A DNA stretch of 64,000 nucleotides. It comes from Castellaniella sp040276065 (GTDB taxonomy: Bacteria > Pseudomonadota > Gammaproteobacteria > Burkholderiales > Burkholderiaceae_B). The translations under genes were made by a program, and so were the position numbers. Below are positions 37,728-46,493 of this stretch, piece after piece; the stretch's first letter is position 1; each line of letters starts with the position of its first letter. The notes beneath the pieces were generated by a model. The model was not told the DNA's origin. It searched no databases and saw only the letters and a list, made by a program, of their open reading frames with translations. Where the stretch lies: positions 124,001 to 188,000 of the forward strand of contig NZ_JBELOI010000006.1 in assembly GCF_040276065.1 (NCBI RefSeq), in the 5' to 3' direction.

Positions 37728-37791
37728 AGAAATAAATTCTACTAATAACTTAAAAATAGAAATTAAAATCTAGTACTGGATTACGAACTAG
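37728..37791. promoter_or_regulatory. AT-rich operator/promoter region with three inverted repeats
   Basis: The 150-base gap before the C-S lyase gene is by far the most A+T-rich stretch outside the island. It holds AGAAATAAATTCT (37728-37740), TAGAAATTAAAATCTA (37757-37772) and a pair CTAGT/ACTAG (37770-37774 and 37787-37791). The second is close to an Lrp-type box (YAGHAWATTWTDCTR), and the centres of the first two are about three helical turns apart. The likely binder is the Lrp/AsnC regulator encoded at the end of the cluster. No confident -35/-10 pair was fixed. Confidence 0.5.
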
Positions 37792-37859
37792 CATGTGGTT
37801 TTGATTTAATGGGTCTTGTGATAGTATCGCTCCACTCAGATCGAGAAATTGGAATGTAA

Positions 37860-39101
37860 ATGTCATCTTCATCTCATGGTGCCCCGAGCCGGGTTGGCTC
37901 GGCGGCGACTCAACTGACACGACTGGGTCGCGGCCAGGAGAGTTCTCTCCTCTATGTCAATCCGCCTGTGGTTCGCGGAACGACCGTTCTGGCGGATTCC
38001 CTGGCGCAATGGCGCCAGCGCGCCGGCTTGCGCTCGAGCGACAAGCCCCAGGCGAATTACGGTCGCTTTGGGACGCCGACGACTGCCGCGTTCGAGTCGG
38101 CCATCGCCGAGTTGGACCAGGCCTACAGGGCATTGTGTTTTCCTTCTGGCTTGGCGGCCTGCACGCATGCGCTCCTGTCCGTGTGCTCGCCGGGCACGCA
38201 CGTCCTGATCAGTGAGTTCGCCTATTGGCCGCTACGGGAATTTGCCGAAAATACCCTGAGGCGCCTCGGTATCGAGGTGGAGTTTTTTCCCGAACTGGAT
38301 GCCGATGGAGTGGCCGCGCGCTTTCGCAGCGACACCTGCGCGGTGTATCTCGAGTCGCCGGGTTCCATTACGTTCGAGATCAGCGATGTGGGCCATATCG
38401 CGGCGCGCGCGCACGAGCGTGGCATCTGGGTGCTGATGGACAATACGTGGGCCACCTCCTTGCTGTTTAAACCACTTGCGCACGGGGTCGACATCGCCAT
38501 CCAGTCCGCCAGCAAGTACATCGGGGGGCATTCCGATTGCATCCTGGGCGTGGCCTCGTGCAATCAGAACGCCTGGGAGCTGTTGGCCAGTTCCGTCACA
38601 CGCTTTGGGCAGACGGCGTCTCCGGACGATCTGTATCAAGGCCTGCGGGGCCTGCGCACGCTGGGAGTGCGTTTGCGTGAGCATGGCGACTCGGCCCTGG
38701 CGCTGGCAATCTGGCTCGAGCAGCAACCCGAGGTCGCTGTCGTGTGCTCACCCGGTTTGGCATCCCATCCGGGGCACGCGCTTTTCAATCGCCTGTTCGG
38801 CGGTGTGTCCGGCTTGTTCTCTTTTGTATTCAGGCCCACAAGCGAGCAGCGCTTGACGGCTTTCTTTGATACGCTGCGCGTTTTCGGCATTGGCCTGTCG
38901 TGGGGGGGGTACGAGAGCTTGGTGGTGCCCCTGGCGGCCCGGCCGGATTCAGAATTGCCGCGGGCTGCCAGCGGCGGGCAGCTCGTGCGCGTCCATGCGG
39001 GGCTTGAGTGCACCGACGATCTGATCCAGGATATGGAGCGCGCCTTTACCGCCATGCGCGGCGTGTCCGCCGTGCCAGAGAAAATAGCCCAGAGTTCCTA
39101 A
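37860..39101 (+). CDS. PLP-dependent C-S lyase, cystathionine beta-lyase type
   Basis: A 413-aa fold-type I enzyme of the Cys/Met-metabolism family, predicted to split C-S bonds by beta-elimination, giving pyruvate, ammonia and a thiol. Phosphate-binding region LCFPSGLAACTHALLS (about 83-98), LMDNTWATSLLFKPL with the PLP-binding Asp, and Lys219 in QSASKYIGGHSDCILG. The C-terminal GLSWGGYESLVVP is the beta-lyase hallmark (MetC-like) rather than gamma-synthase. It might act in methionine synthesis, but its place at the head of a catabolic-looking cluster suggests a scavenging or conjugate-cleaving role. First gene after the AT-rich regulatory region. Confidence 0.88.
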   Translation: MSSSSHGAPSRVGSAATQLTRLGRGQESSLLYVNPPVVRGTTVLADSLAQWRQRAGLRSSDKPQANYGRFGTPTTAAFESAIAELDQAYRALCFPSGLAACTHALLSVCSPGTHVLISEFAYWPLREFAENTLRRLGIEVEFFPELDADGVAARFRSDTCAVYLESPGSITFEISDVGHIAARAHERGIWVLMDNTWATSLLFKPLAHGVDIAIQSASKYIGGHSDCILGVASCNQNAWELLASSVTRFGQTASPDDLYQGLRGLRTLGVRLREHGDSALALAIWLEQQPEVAVVCSPGLASHPGHALFNRLFGGVSGLFSFVFRPTSEQRLTAFFDTLRVFGIGLSWGGYESLVVPLAARPDSELPRAASGGQLVRVHAGLECTDDLIQDMERAFTAMRGVSAVPEKIAQSS

Positions 39102-39104
39102 GCC

Positions 39105-40205
39105 ATGAAAGATACCGAGATTCTAGATTTGTATCCGACCCACTATGCGCAGGCGCGCGCCCGTTTTCTGGCGGCGGCCCAAGCGGCGGATGCGACACTG
39201 TACACGCAGGTTCTGCCGGATCAGGTGGGGCCCGCCAACGAGGGGTTGGCGCTGGACGCGGCCTATGTGGGGGCCGCCGACGCCTCGCGCGTTCTCGTGA
39301 TGCTCGCCGGCACGCATGGCTCCGAGGCTTACGCGGCCTCCCCGCTGATGGTGGCATTCCTGCAGGCGCAAAAGCAGGTGGAGCTGGCTGGCGACGTGGG
39401 CGTTCTTCTGGTGCATGCGGTCAACCCCTATGGCTTTGCCCACATGCTGCGCACCAACGAAAATAACGTCGACTTGAATCGCAATTTCATTGATTTTTCA
39501 AGCCCGGTGCCTGGCAATCAAGGGTATCGGGCCATCCACCCGCTGATCTGTTCGGGGGATCATACCGAACACGGCAAGGCGGCCGCACGGGCGGCGCTCG
39601 ATGCGTGGATTGAAGAAAATGGGCAGGCGGCCTTTTTCAATGCCATTTTTGCGGGTCAGTACGAGGTGCCCGACGGCTTGATCTATGGGGGCCAAGAGCG
39701 CCAATGGTCCAATCATGCGCTGCAAAACGTGGCGGATCGTTTTCTCGGCCATGCCCGACGGATCGGCTTCATCGACTGGCATACGGGCCTGGGGGAATAC
39801 GGCCAATCCTTCTTCCTGTGCTTCAACGAGCCGGGCAGTCCCGAGTGGGAGCATTGCTGCGCCTGGTGGGGGCGTGACGCCATCGAGAACAAGGGCGGAT
39901 TCGGCGGCGCGCCCAGGCCCCGCTATTCGGGGCTTGTTTTCCAGGGAATGCGCGAATTTTGCGCCCAGGCGGAATTTTCAGGCGCGGTGATCGAGTTCGG
40001 CACCACGCCGCCCGAGGCCACCATTGCGGGCCTGCAGCTCGATCATCGCTTGCGATTTGATACCATGCTAGAGCAGGAACAGCGGGCCGTGCTGCACGAG
40101 CAGGCCATGGCTTCTTTTTGTCCTCGAGACCCGCAGTGGCGTCTCGATGTCATGCGTGAAGGGCTGTGGATTGTCGGTCGGGCGCTCGACGGGCTGCGCG
40201 CTTAG
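39105..40205 (+). CDS. DUF2817 family M14-like zinc hydrolase
   Basis: A 366-aa protein with a zinc-carboxypeptidase-like fold. The first zinc motif is AGTHGSEAY (H-x-x-E, about residues 68-76). The substrate-binding NxxR-type block is NNVDLNRNF (about 120), and the third zinc ligand lies in IGFIDWHTGLGEYG (about 223). The catalytic Glu is probably in AVIEFGT (about 297). No signal peptide, so cytoplasmic. It could remove a glycine, acyl or amino-acid group from an imported compound. Three bases separate it from the C-S lyase stop. Confidence 0.82.
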   Translation: MKDTEILDLYPTHYAQARARFLAAAQAADATLYTQVLPDQVGPANEGLALDAAYVGAADASRVLVMLAGTHGSEAYAASPLMVAFLQAQKQVELAGDVGVLLVHAVNPYGFAHMLRTNENNVDLNRNFIDFSSPVPGNQGYRAIHPLICSGDHTEHGKAAARAALDAWIEENGQAAFFNAIFAGQYEVPDGLIYGGQERQWSNHALQNVADRFLGHARRIGFIDWHTGLGEYGQSFFLCFNEPGSPEWEHCCAWWGRDAIENKGGFGGAPRPRYSGLVFQGMREFCAQAEFSGAVIEFGTTPPEATIAGLQLDHRLRFDTMLEQEQRAVLHEQAMASFCPRDPQWRLDVMREGLWIVGRALDGLRA

Positions 40206-40235
40206 CATTCTCATCCCTACGTCGGAGCTTTCTTC

Positions 40236-40874
40236 ATGCTGACAACCCTCGATCATTTCATGTATGCCGGCACCAGCCTGGACGACATGGCCACCGGGTT
40301 TACCGCGCTGACGGGCATCGTGCCCGAGCAGGGGGGGCGGCACCCGACACTGGGCACCCATAATTGTCTGGTCGGGGCGGGGTCATCCACCTACCTTGAA
40401 CTCATCGCCCCCGACCCTGCGTCCGACGTGCGCAGCCCGATGCGCGACGGGATGGAGGCTTTGCCGCGTCCCCAATTGCATCGATTCATCATGCGCTGCG
40501 CGTCCGCCGATTTTCCGGCGCTGGCCGAGGCGTACCGCCGGTCGGGCATCGAGGCGCCTGTTCATGATCTGGAACGCCTCACGCAGGATGGCCAGATCCT
40601 TCGGTGGCGCCTGATGATTCCGGAGGCCAATTCGTACGGCCTGTTTGCACCGCTTTTCATCGATTGGCTCGATACGCCCCATCCCACTGGGCGCCTGACT
40701 CCGGACGCCACGGTGCTGGCCTGCGAAGCGGGCCATCCGCAGGCGGATCGACTCGCCTTGCTTTGGCGAGACCTGGGCGTGGAGATTCCTTTGCGAGCGG
40801 CGGACGCGCCCTATATGCATGTGCGGCTGGGAACACCCAGAGGCGAAGTTGCCATGACATCCGGGTTTCTATAG
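40236..40874 (+). CDS. VOC / glyoxalase-like domain protein
   Basis: A 212-aa protein of the Glyoxalase_3-type VOC group. It starts LTTLDHFMYAGTSLDDMATG, with a candidate metal His at residue 7, followed by RHPTLGTHNCLVG, YLELIAPDP (metal Glu) and LHRFIMRCASAD. Activity unknown; relatives include uncharacterised proteins near amino-acid-catabolic genes. It lies 30 bases after the DUF2817 gene with GGAG upstream. Confidence 0.78.
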   Translation: MLTTLDHFMYAGTSLDDMATGFTALTGIVPEQGGRHPTLGTHNCLVGAGSSTYLELIAPDPASDVRSPMRDGMEALPRPQLHRFIMRCASADFPALAEAYRRSGIEAPVHDLERLTQDGQILRWRLMIPEANSYGLFAPLFIDWLDTPHPTGRLTPDATVLACEAGHPQADRLALLWRDLGVEIPLRAADAPYMHVRLGTPRGEVAMTSGFL

Positions 40875-40942
40875 ATCCTCCGGCGCACCTGTTTTCCACT
40901 AGAGAGACGAGAAACCTACAAACGCACGACACAGGAGACACC

Positions 40943-42025
40943 ATGAATCCAATCCCCAATATGCTTCGCACCGCCGCCTTGGCGGCAACCTTGTTCTCCG
41001 TGGCCACGGCATTGCAGGCCGAGCCGCTGAAAACCGTTCGCATCGGCTATCCGCCGGCCTGGTCCGCGGTCGAGGCGGCCATTCCCTTTGGCGATACGCT
41101 GGGCTTCTTCAAAGAGGAAGGCATCGCACTCGAATACGTCTCAGTCCAGGGCACGGCCATCCTGCTCCCGCAGGTCGCCAACGGCTCGGTCGAGTTCGGC
41201 ATCATGACGCCGGACCTGGCCATTATCGCGGCATCCAAGGGCGAGCCCTTTCCCGTCAAATTCTTCTACAATTTTTATCCCCGCAACATCTTTGAGTTCA
41301 CAGTTCTCGAGAACAGCCCGATCAAGTCCCTGGCGGATCTCAAGGGCAAGACAATCGGGGTGGGCGCATTGAGCTGGGGCAATCTGCCGATGTCGCGCCT
41401 GATGCTGAGCGACGTGGGCGTGACGTGGATGAAGGATGTGAAAGTCCTGCCGGTGGGCGTTGGCCCTGCCGCCTGGGAACGTCTGAAGTCGAGCAGCGTG
41501 GATGCGCTTAACCTGCCGGCGACACAGAACGTCATGATGGAGCAGGCGGGCACGCCGATCCGGCGCCTCGAGCTTCCCGAGGAATTCCGCAAGGTGTTCT
41601 CCAACGGTATCGCCACCAGCAATGAACTGATCCAGAGCAATCCCGAACTGGTGGCCGGGATGAGCCGCGCCGTCAGCAAATCCATCGCGGCTTGCATGGC
41701 TGCGACCGAGAATTGTGTCCGTTCCTACTGGAAGATCGACCCCAGCTCCAAACCCACCGCGGACAACGAGGCGCAATGGGTGCGTACTTTTGTGGCGGTC
41801 AACCAGGGTACCTACACGATCGGCGAATTGGCCTCCCTGGAGGGCAAGCACGGTGTTTATACGGAATCCGATTGGAAAAATATCGTCCAGAAAATGAAGG
41901 ACGGCGAACAGATCAAATCCGCGGATTTTGATATCTCGGCCCTTTATACGGATCGCTTCGCAAAGGATTCCAACGATTTTGACATCGAGGCTGTGCGCGC
42001 CGCAGCGAATGCCGCGCAGCCATGA
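40943..42025 (+). CDS. ABC transporter substrate-binding protein, NitT/TauT (SsuA/THI5) type
   Basis: A 360-aa periplasmic binding protein. The signal peptide is residues 1-27 (MLRTAALAATLFSVATALQA, then EPLKTVRIGYPP). The mature protein shows GDTLGFFKEEGIALEYVSVQ, VEFGIMTPDLAIIAA and SLADLKGKTIGVGALSWG, the order of the NMT1/THI5-like family that binds nitrate, sulfonates, thiamine precursors and aromatic acids. ACAGGAGA precedes the ATG. The stop overlaps the ATG of the ATPase gene. Ligand unknown. Confidence 0.9.
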   Translation: MNPIPNMLRTAALAATLFSVATALQAEPLKTVRIGYPPAWSAVEAAIPFGDTLGFFKEEGIALEYVSVQGTAILLPQVANGSVEFGIMTPDLAIIAASKGEPFPVKFFYNFYPRNIFEFTVLENSPIKSLADLKGKTIGVGALSWGNLPMSRLMLSDVGVTWMKDVKVLPVGVGPAAWERLKSSSVDALNLPATQNVMMEQAGTPIRRLELPEEFRKVFSNGIATSNELIQSNPELVAGMSRAVSKSIAACMAATENCVRSYWKIDPSSKPTADNEAQWVRTFVAVNQGTYTIGELASLEGKHGVYTESDWKNIVQKMKDGEQIKSADFDISALYTDRFAKDSNDFDIEAVRAAANAAQP

Positions 42026-42819
42026 ACGCCCCCTTGCCGCACGAACTCCAATTGGCTAAAAGCATGCTGTTGAACTTGCGCGACATCAGCGTGAGCTACC
42101 CGAGCCGCAGGGGGCCCGTGCTGGCGCTGGACAAGCTCAACCTGAGCGTCCAGCCCTCATCCTTCGTATCGGTCCTGGGGCCATCGGGCTGCGGCAAGTC
42201 CACGCTGGTCCGCCTGGTCTCCGGTTTGCAAAAACCGACCACCGGCGCCGTCGAGTTCGATGGCGTGTCGGCGGTGGGCGCCCGTGATGATGTCGGGGTG
42301 GCGTTTCAGCAGGCGGCGCTATTGCCTTGGAAAACGGCACTCGAGAATGTGCTGCTGCCGATTCGGCTGACCGGGCAATCCGTCCGGTCGGCTTCCGAGC
42401 GTGCGCGCTCTTTGCTGGATCTGGTCGGTTTGTCGGGTTTCCATGATCGCTACCCGTTTGAATTGTCGGGGGGGATGCAGCAGCGCGTTTCGCTGGCGCG
42501 CTCCTTGATCCGGGATCCATCCATTCTCGTCATGGATGAGCCGTTCTCGGCGCTGGACGCGATGACGCGTGAAAACATGATGATCGAGCTGCAGCGCATC
42601 TGGCTGGATACGCGCCCCTCGGTGCTGTTCATCACGCACTCTATCCAGGAGGCGGTCTTTCTTTCAGACCGAGTCGTGGTGATGAGCGGACGGCCCGGCA
42701 AGGTCATTGCCGACGTGCCGGTCGACCTGCCCCGGCCCCGCGATGTGCAGACCCTTGCGCATCCTCGCTTTGTCGAACTGTCGAATCAGTTGCGCGATCT
42801 GTTCAACACAGAGACTTGA
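42022..42819 (+). CDS. ABC transporter ATP-binding protein, NitT/TauT type
   Basis: A 265-aa importer ATPase. Walker A GPSGCGKSTLVRLVSG lies near residue 53, the Q-loop in VAFQQAALLPWKT near 94, signature LSGGMQQRVSLARSL near 152 and Walker B SILVMDEPFSALD near 172, with ITHSIQEAVFLSDR after it. This matches TauB/SsuB-type ATPases. Translationally coupled to the binding-protein gene. Confidence 0.92.
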   Translation: MNAPLPHELQLAKSMLLNLRDISVSYPSRRGPVLALDKLNLSVQPSSFVSVLGPSGCGKSTLVRLVSGLQKPTTGAVEFDGVSAVGARDDVGVAFQQAALLPWKTALENVLLPIRLTGQSVRSASERARSLLDLVGLSGFHDRYPFELSGGMQQRVSLARSLIRDPSILVMDEPFSALDAMTRENMMIELQRIWLDTRPSVLFITHSIQEAVFLSDRVVVMSGRPGKVIADVPVDLPRPRDVQTLAHPRFVELSNQLRDLFNTET

Positions 42820-42821
42820 CC

Positions 42822-43655
42822 ATGAGGGATGCTCTCCATCTTCGGCAGCCGCGTGCGGTGATCAAGGGGGACGTGGTGCGCCGAGCGTCGACCTTTTTAG
42901 CGGGGTTTGCGCTTCGCCTGGCCCCGATCGGCCTCCTGGCCCTCATCTGGCATGGCCTCGTGCAGGGTTTCGATATTCCCAGCCGTCTCATGCCGGGCCC
43001 CCTCGAGGTCGCCGGGCGCATCTATACCGGGCTCTTCGTGGATGCCGATCTCTGGCTCCATCTGTGGCTGACATTCAAGAGCACGTTCGCGGGGTTTGCA
43101 TTGGGATCGGTGCTGGCCATCGCGCTTGGCAGCGTGCTGGCCATGAACCGCAAGCTCGAGCTGCTGGTCTATCCGCTGGTTGTGCTGATACAGGCGGTCC
43201 CCAAGGTGGCCATCGCACCGCTCGTTCTGCTTTGGCTGGGCTTCGACGCGCGCAGCACGATCACGCTGGTCGCCCTGATCTGTTTCTTTCCCGCCTTCGT
43301 CGGCGCATTCGTGGGCGTCCGATCGACACCCGCCGTGCTTCTCGACCTTTTTCAGACCCTGAAGGCATCCGGTTTGAAAACCTATCTGCATTGCAGCCTG
43401 CCCAACGCGGCCGGTTCAATTGCCGCGGGCCTGCAGGTGGGCTGGGGATTTGCGCTGGTGGGTTGCGTGGTGATGGAATTCATCATGGGCATGGGGGGGG
43501 CCGGGTTCTTGATCGACAACTCGGCCAACGCGCTCGATACCGTGACCGCTGTGGCGGCGATGGTGCTGTTGGGGGTGCTGGGGTATATCGGCGGCGGTGT
43601 GCTGTCCGGGATCCGCAGGCGCATCGTCTTCTGGGAGGGGGATCGGCCGCAATGA
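42822..43655 (+). CDS. ABC transporter permease, NitT/TauT type (first of two)
   Basis: A 277-aa inner-membrane permease with about six hydrophobic segments. The coupling-loop (EAA) region reads LFQTLKASGLKTYLHCSLPNA near 190. Typical blocks are GSVLAMNRKLELLVYPLVV and IQAVPKVAIAPLVLLWLGFD near 115-135. It starts at ATG 42822, two bases after the ATPase stop; TTG 42816 is less likely. It is followed by a second, clearly different permease. Confidence 0.9.
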   Translation: MRDALHLRQPRAVIKGDVVRRASTFLAGFALRLAPIGLLALIWHGLVQGFDIPSRLMPGPLEVAGRIYTGLFVDADLWLHLWLTFKSTFAGFALGSVLAIALGSVLAMNRKLELLVYPLVVLIQAVPKVAIAPLVLLWLGFDARSTITLVALICFFPAFVGAFVGVRSTPAVLLDLFQTLKASGLKTYLHCSLPNAAGSIAAGLQVGWGFALVGCVVMEFIMGMGGAGFLIDNSANALDTVTAVAAMVLLGVLGYIGGGVLSGIRRRIVFWEGDRPQ

Positions 43656-44431
43656 CTCATGATCAGTTCATTCCCGGCTGGATGCGTGTGGCTTTGCCCG
43701 CCATTGGCTTGGCGCTGCTCTTTGCGGCATGGCAGGGCTTGGCCGAGTTCGTCGTGTCGGACTCGAGGCTGCTGCCCACGCCGATGCAGGTCGGAAACAA
43801 TCTATACGCCTGGATATCGAGCGGCGGTTTCATGCCGCATCTCGTGGCGACGGTCTATGGGTCCCTGGGAGGGCTCGCCATCGGTGCGGGACTGGGCTTC
43901 GTGAGCGGCGTGATCGTTGGCGAAGTGCGCCTGCTGGATCGCGCGGTGTATCCCATGGCGCTGGCCTTGCAGGCCATGCCCATCGTGGCCATTGCGCCTC
44001 TGGTCATCGTGTGGTTTGGTATCGGCCTGGCCTCAAAGATGGCCTTGGTGGCGGTGGGCACGTTTTTTGTCATGTTCATCCATACCGTCGCAGGCATGCA
44101 TGCGGCGCCGGCGGAGCTGCTCGACATGGGGCGCGCCTTTGGCGGAAACCGCTGGCGCGTCGCGTTCACCATCAAGATCCGGGCATCCCTTGACTATGTC
44201 TTCAGCGGGCTCGAGGTCTGTGCGGCCCTGAGCTTCATTCTGTGCGTGGTCGGCGAATTCCTTGCGGCCATCGCCGGGCTGGGCTATTACCTGCGCGCAG
44301 CCTCGTACGACATCGATGCGAGTTCGATGTTTGCCGCCGTGCTTGTGCTGGCGGCGCTGGCCTCGCTGCTCGCACTCGTGGTGCGCCTGGCGCATCAACG
44401 CGTTGTGTTCTGGAAATACCGTAAAAACTGA
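43652..44431 (+). CDS. ABC transporter permease, NitT/TauT type (second of two)
   Basis: A 259-aa permease related to, but clearly different from, the preceding one: LPTPMQVGNNLYAWIS, ALQAMPIVAIAPLVIVWFGI, and a coupling loop LLDMGRAFGGNRWRVAFTIK. The ATG overlaps the previous stop (ATGA). With two unlike permeases the transporter is probably a heterodimer in the membrane, while most SsuC/TauC systems use two copies of one protein. Confidence 0.9.
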   Translation: MTHDQFIPGWMRVALPAIGLALLFAAWQGLAEFVVSDSRLLPTPMQVGNNLYAWISSGGFMPHLVATVYGSLGGLAIGAGLGFVSGVIVGEVRLLDRAVYPMALALQAMPIVAIAPLVIVWFGIGLASKMALVAVGTFFVMFIHTVAGMHAAPAELLDMGRAFGGNRWRVAFTIKIRASLDYVFSGLEVCAALSFILCVVGEFLAAIAGLGYYLRAASYDIDASSMFAAVLVLAALASLLALVVRLAHQRVVFWKYRKN

Positions 44432-44462
44432 TGGTGCGATTGCACTCGACAAGGAGTTTCGA

Positions 44463-44894
44463 ATGACCGTTTCATCCAATGCGCCTGTGACCCGTGAAGT
44501 CCTGCAATCCTGGGCCGACGCATCGCCCTTCATACGCCATTGCCGGATGGAGGTCTGCGAGGTGGATGCAAGCAAAGGGTACGTAGAAATGAAAATGCCC
44601 ATGTTGCCCGAGCTGGCGCGCGATACGGCCGGCAAGCAATTCCATGGGGGTCCCGTGGCCTCGTTCATCGATACAGCGGGGGATTTTGCCGTTGCGCTCA
44701 TGGTGGGGGGCGGCGTGCCCACGATCAATTTCCGTGTCGATTACCTCCGTCCATCCGGTGGCGAGTACCTGGTGGCGCGCGCCACAGTCCGGCGGGCGGG
44801 CCGCACCGTGGGTGTGGCGGATGTCGATATCTTTGACGACCAGGGGCGTCTGACCGCAGTGGGCCGAGGCTGCTACAGCACGCAGATTGGTTGA
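44463..44894 (+). CDS. PaaI-type hot-dog thioesterase
   Basis: A 143-aa acyl-CoA thioesterase of the PaaI group. The active-site block is KQFHGGPVASFIDTAGDFAV (about residues 60-79), where His-Gly-Gly and a following Asp are characteristic. GVPTINFRVDYLRPSGG follows near 84. It would hydrolyse an aryl- or acyl-CoA, possibly rescuing CoA from dead-end products of the adjacent CoA ligase. CAAGGAG precedes the ATG. Next to the ligase gene. Confidence 0.88.
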   Translation: MTVSSNAPVTREVLQSWADASPFIRHCRMEVCEVDASKGYVEMKMPMLPELARDTAGKQFHGGPVASFIDTAGDFAVALMVGGGVPTINFRVDYLRPSGGEYLVARATVRRAGRTVGVADVDIFDDQGRLTAVGRGCYSTQIG

Positions 44895-44902
44895 GGATGG
44901 TC

Positions 44903-46417
44903 ATGAGCAACGTTCCCTTTCCGACGGGCCCCAACCTCGGGGGCATGATCGCACCGCAGGTCGAGGCCGCTCAGCCGTGGCTGATCGAGGTTGCGAGCGA
45001 TGGGGCCGAGCGCGTTTTTGACTTTGGCGATCTGCATCGCGCGGCGGCGGGCGTCGCGCTGGCCCTGAGGGCCCGCGGCCTGGCTCCGAATGCGCGTGTC
45101 GGGATCATAGGCTTGAACTGCGCCGAGTATCTGCTGAGCTACTACGGGATCATGCAGGCGGGGCTCTGTGCGGTGCCGATCGGCTACAAGCTGGCGCAGG
45201 ACACGGTGGAGCACATCGTGGAGGATGCCGAGGTCGAACTGCTGTATGCCGATGCCGCTTGGGCCGAGCGGCTCGAGGGAAAAGTCCCCGTGCTGCCCCT
45301 GGATGATCGGGCCGCGTGGTGGGCACATCTCCATCAGGGACCGTTCGACATTGCGCAGGTCCAGGCACGGGATCCGGCGACCATCCTCTATACCTCCGGC
45401 TCTACCGGAACGCCTAAAGGGGTGCCGCTGACGCATGGCGCTTATATCTGGACGCTGGATCGGGTGTCGGTCAATGGCGGCGAGTTCATTCGCCGCACGG
45501 CCGCCCGGGTGATCACCGCGGCGCCGTTGTCCCACATGAATGCGCTCTTCCTGGCCAAGACGGTGACGGCGTATGGCGGCACTCTCGTGCTGATGACGCA
45601 TTTCGATGCGCGCGCATTTCTCGAAAGCTGCATGCGGCATCGCTGTGCCGTCGTCACCGCGGTGCCAACCATGCTGGCTCTCTGCGCCCGTGAAACGGCA
45701 ACGATCGCGCGGCTGGACCTGGGGGCGGTGCAAAGCGTGGCGGTCGGATCCGCACCGCTCACGGGCGCCTTGTGCGAGCAAATCGCTGCGATATTCCCCC
45801 ATGCGACCGTGCAGAACGGCTGGGGAACGACGGAAACAGGCCCAGCCGTCTTTGGGCCGCATCCCGAGGGCATCGACAGGCCGCCCCTGTCGCTGGGCTA
45901 TCCGCTCCAAGGGGTCGAGGTGCGGCTCGAGGGCGGGACCGGGGATGAGGGTGAGCTTTATGTCCGCAACGGGGCCATCATGCCCGGCTACCTGAACCGT
46001 GACGACGAGACTCGGAAGCGCCTCAAGGATGGCTGGTACCGGACGGGCGACGTCATGCGCCGAGACGCGCACGGTTTCTTTTATTTTGTGGGCCGGACCG
46101 ACGACATGTTCGTTTGCGGCGGAGAAAACATGTACCCCGGCGAGATAGAGCTTTTGCTGGAAAAGCATCCCGGCGTGGCACAGGCCGCGGTGGTGCCCGT
46201 CCCCGATCAGATCAAGGGCCAGGTGCCGGCTGCATTCATCGTGCGGCGGCCGGGGAGCACCGTCAGCGGGGACGACCTCAAGCAGTTCGCCTTGAGCAAT
46301 GGCCCGGCTTACCAATACCCTCGTTTTATATGCTTCATCGACGAGATGCCGCTGTCAGCGGCAAACAAGATCGATAAAAAACACATCCAACAGATGGCGG
46401 GCGGCTTGAGCCGCTGA
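44903..46417 (+). CDS. AMP-dependent acyl-CoA synthetase/ligase
   Basis: A 504-aa adenylate-forming enzyme that activates a carboxylic acid with ATP and CoA. The P-loop is ILYTSGSTGTPKGVPLTHG near 155, QNGWGTTETGPAVFG near 307, the hinge GWYRTGDVMRR near 383, and the C-terminal catalytic Lys lies in LSAANKIDKKHI near 495. The substrate-binding pocket cannot be assigned; it resembles benzoate, cyclohexanecarboxylate or fatty-acid ligases. ATG at 44903 has GAGGA upstream; 44897 and 44891 are alternatives. Confidence 0.92.
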   Translation: MSNVPFPTGPNLGGMIAPQVEAAQPWLIEVASDGAERVFDFGDLHRAAAGVALALRARGLAPNARVGIIGLNCAEYLLSYYGIMQAGLCAVPIGYKLAQDTVEHIVEDAEVELLYADAAWAERLEGKVPVLPLDDRAAWWAHLHQGPFDIAQVQARDPATILYTSGSTGTPKGVPLTHGAYIWTLDRVSVNGGEFIRRTAARVITAAPLSHMNALFLAKTVTAYGGTLVLMTHFDARAFLESCMRHRCAVVTAVPTMLALCARETATIARLDLGAVQSVAVGSAPLTGALCEQIAAIFPHATVQNGWGTTETGPAVFGPHPEGIDRPPLSLGYPLQGVEVRLEGGTGDEGELYVRNGAIMPGYLNRDDETRKRLKDGWYRTGDVMRRDAHGFFYFVGRTDDMFVCGGENMYPGEIELLLEKHPGVAQAAVVPVPDQIKGQVPAAFIVRRPGSTVSGDDLKQFALSNGPAYQYPRFICFIDEMPLSAANKIDKKHIQQMAGGLSR

Positions 46418-46493
46418 TCTCCGCCCGATGTTCCGTCCGACGACCCCTCATCACTGGACGCCAGGCGCCCGGTCACTTTATTAGGTTGAAAGC

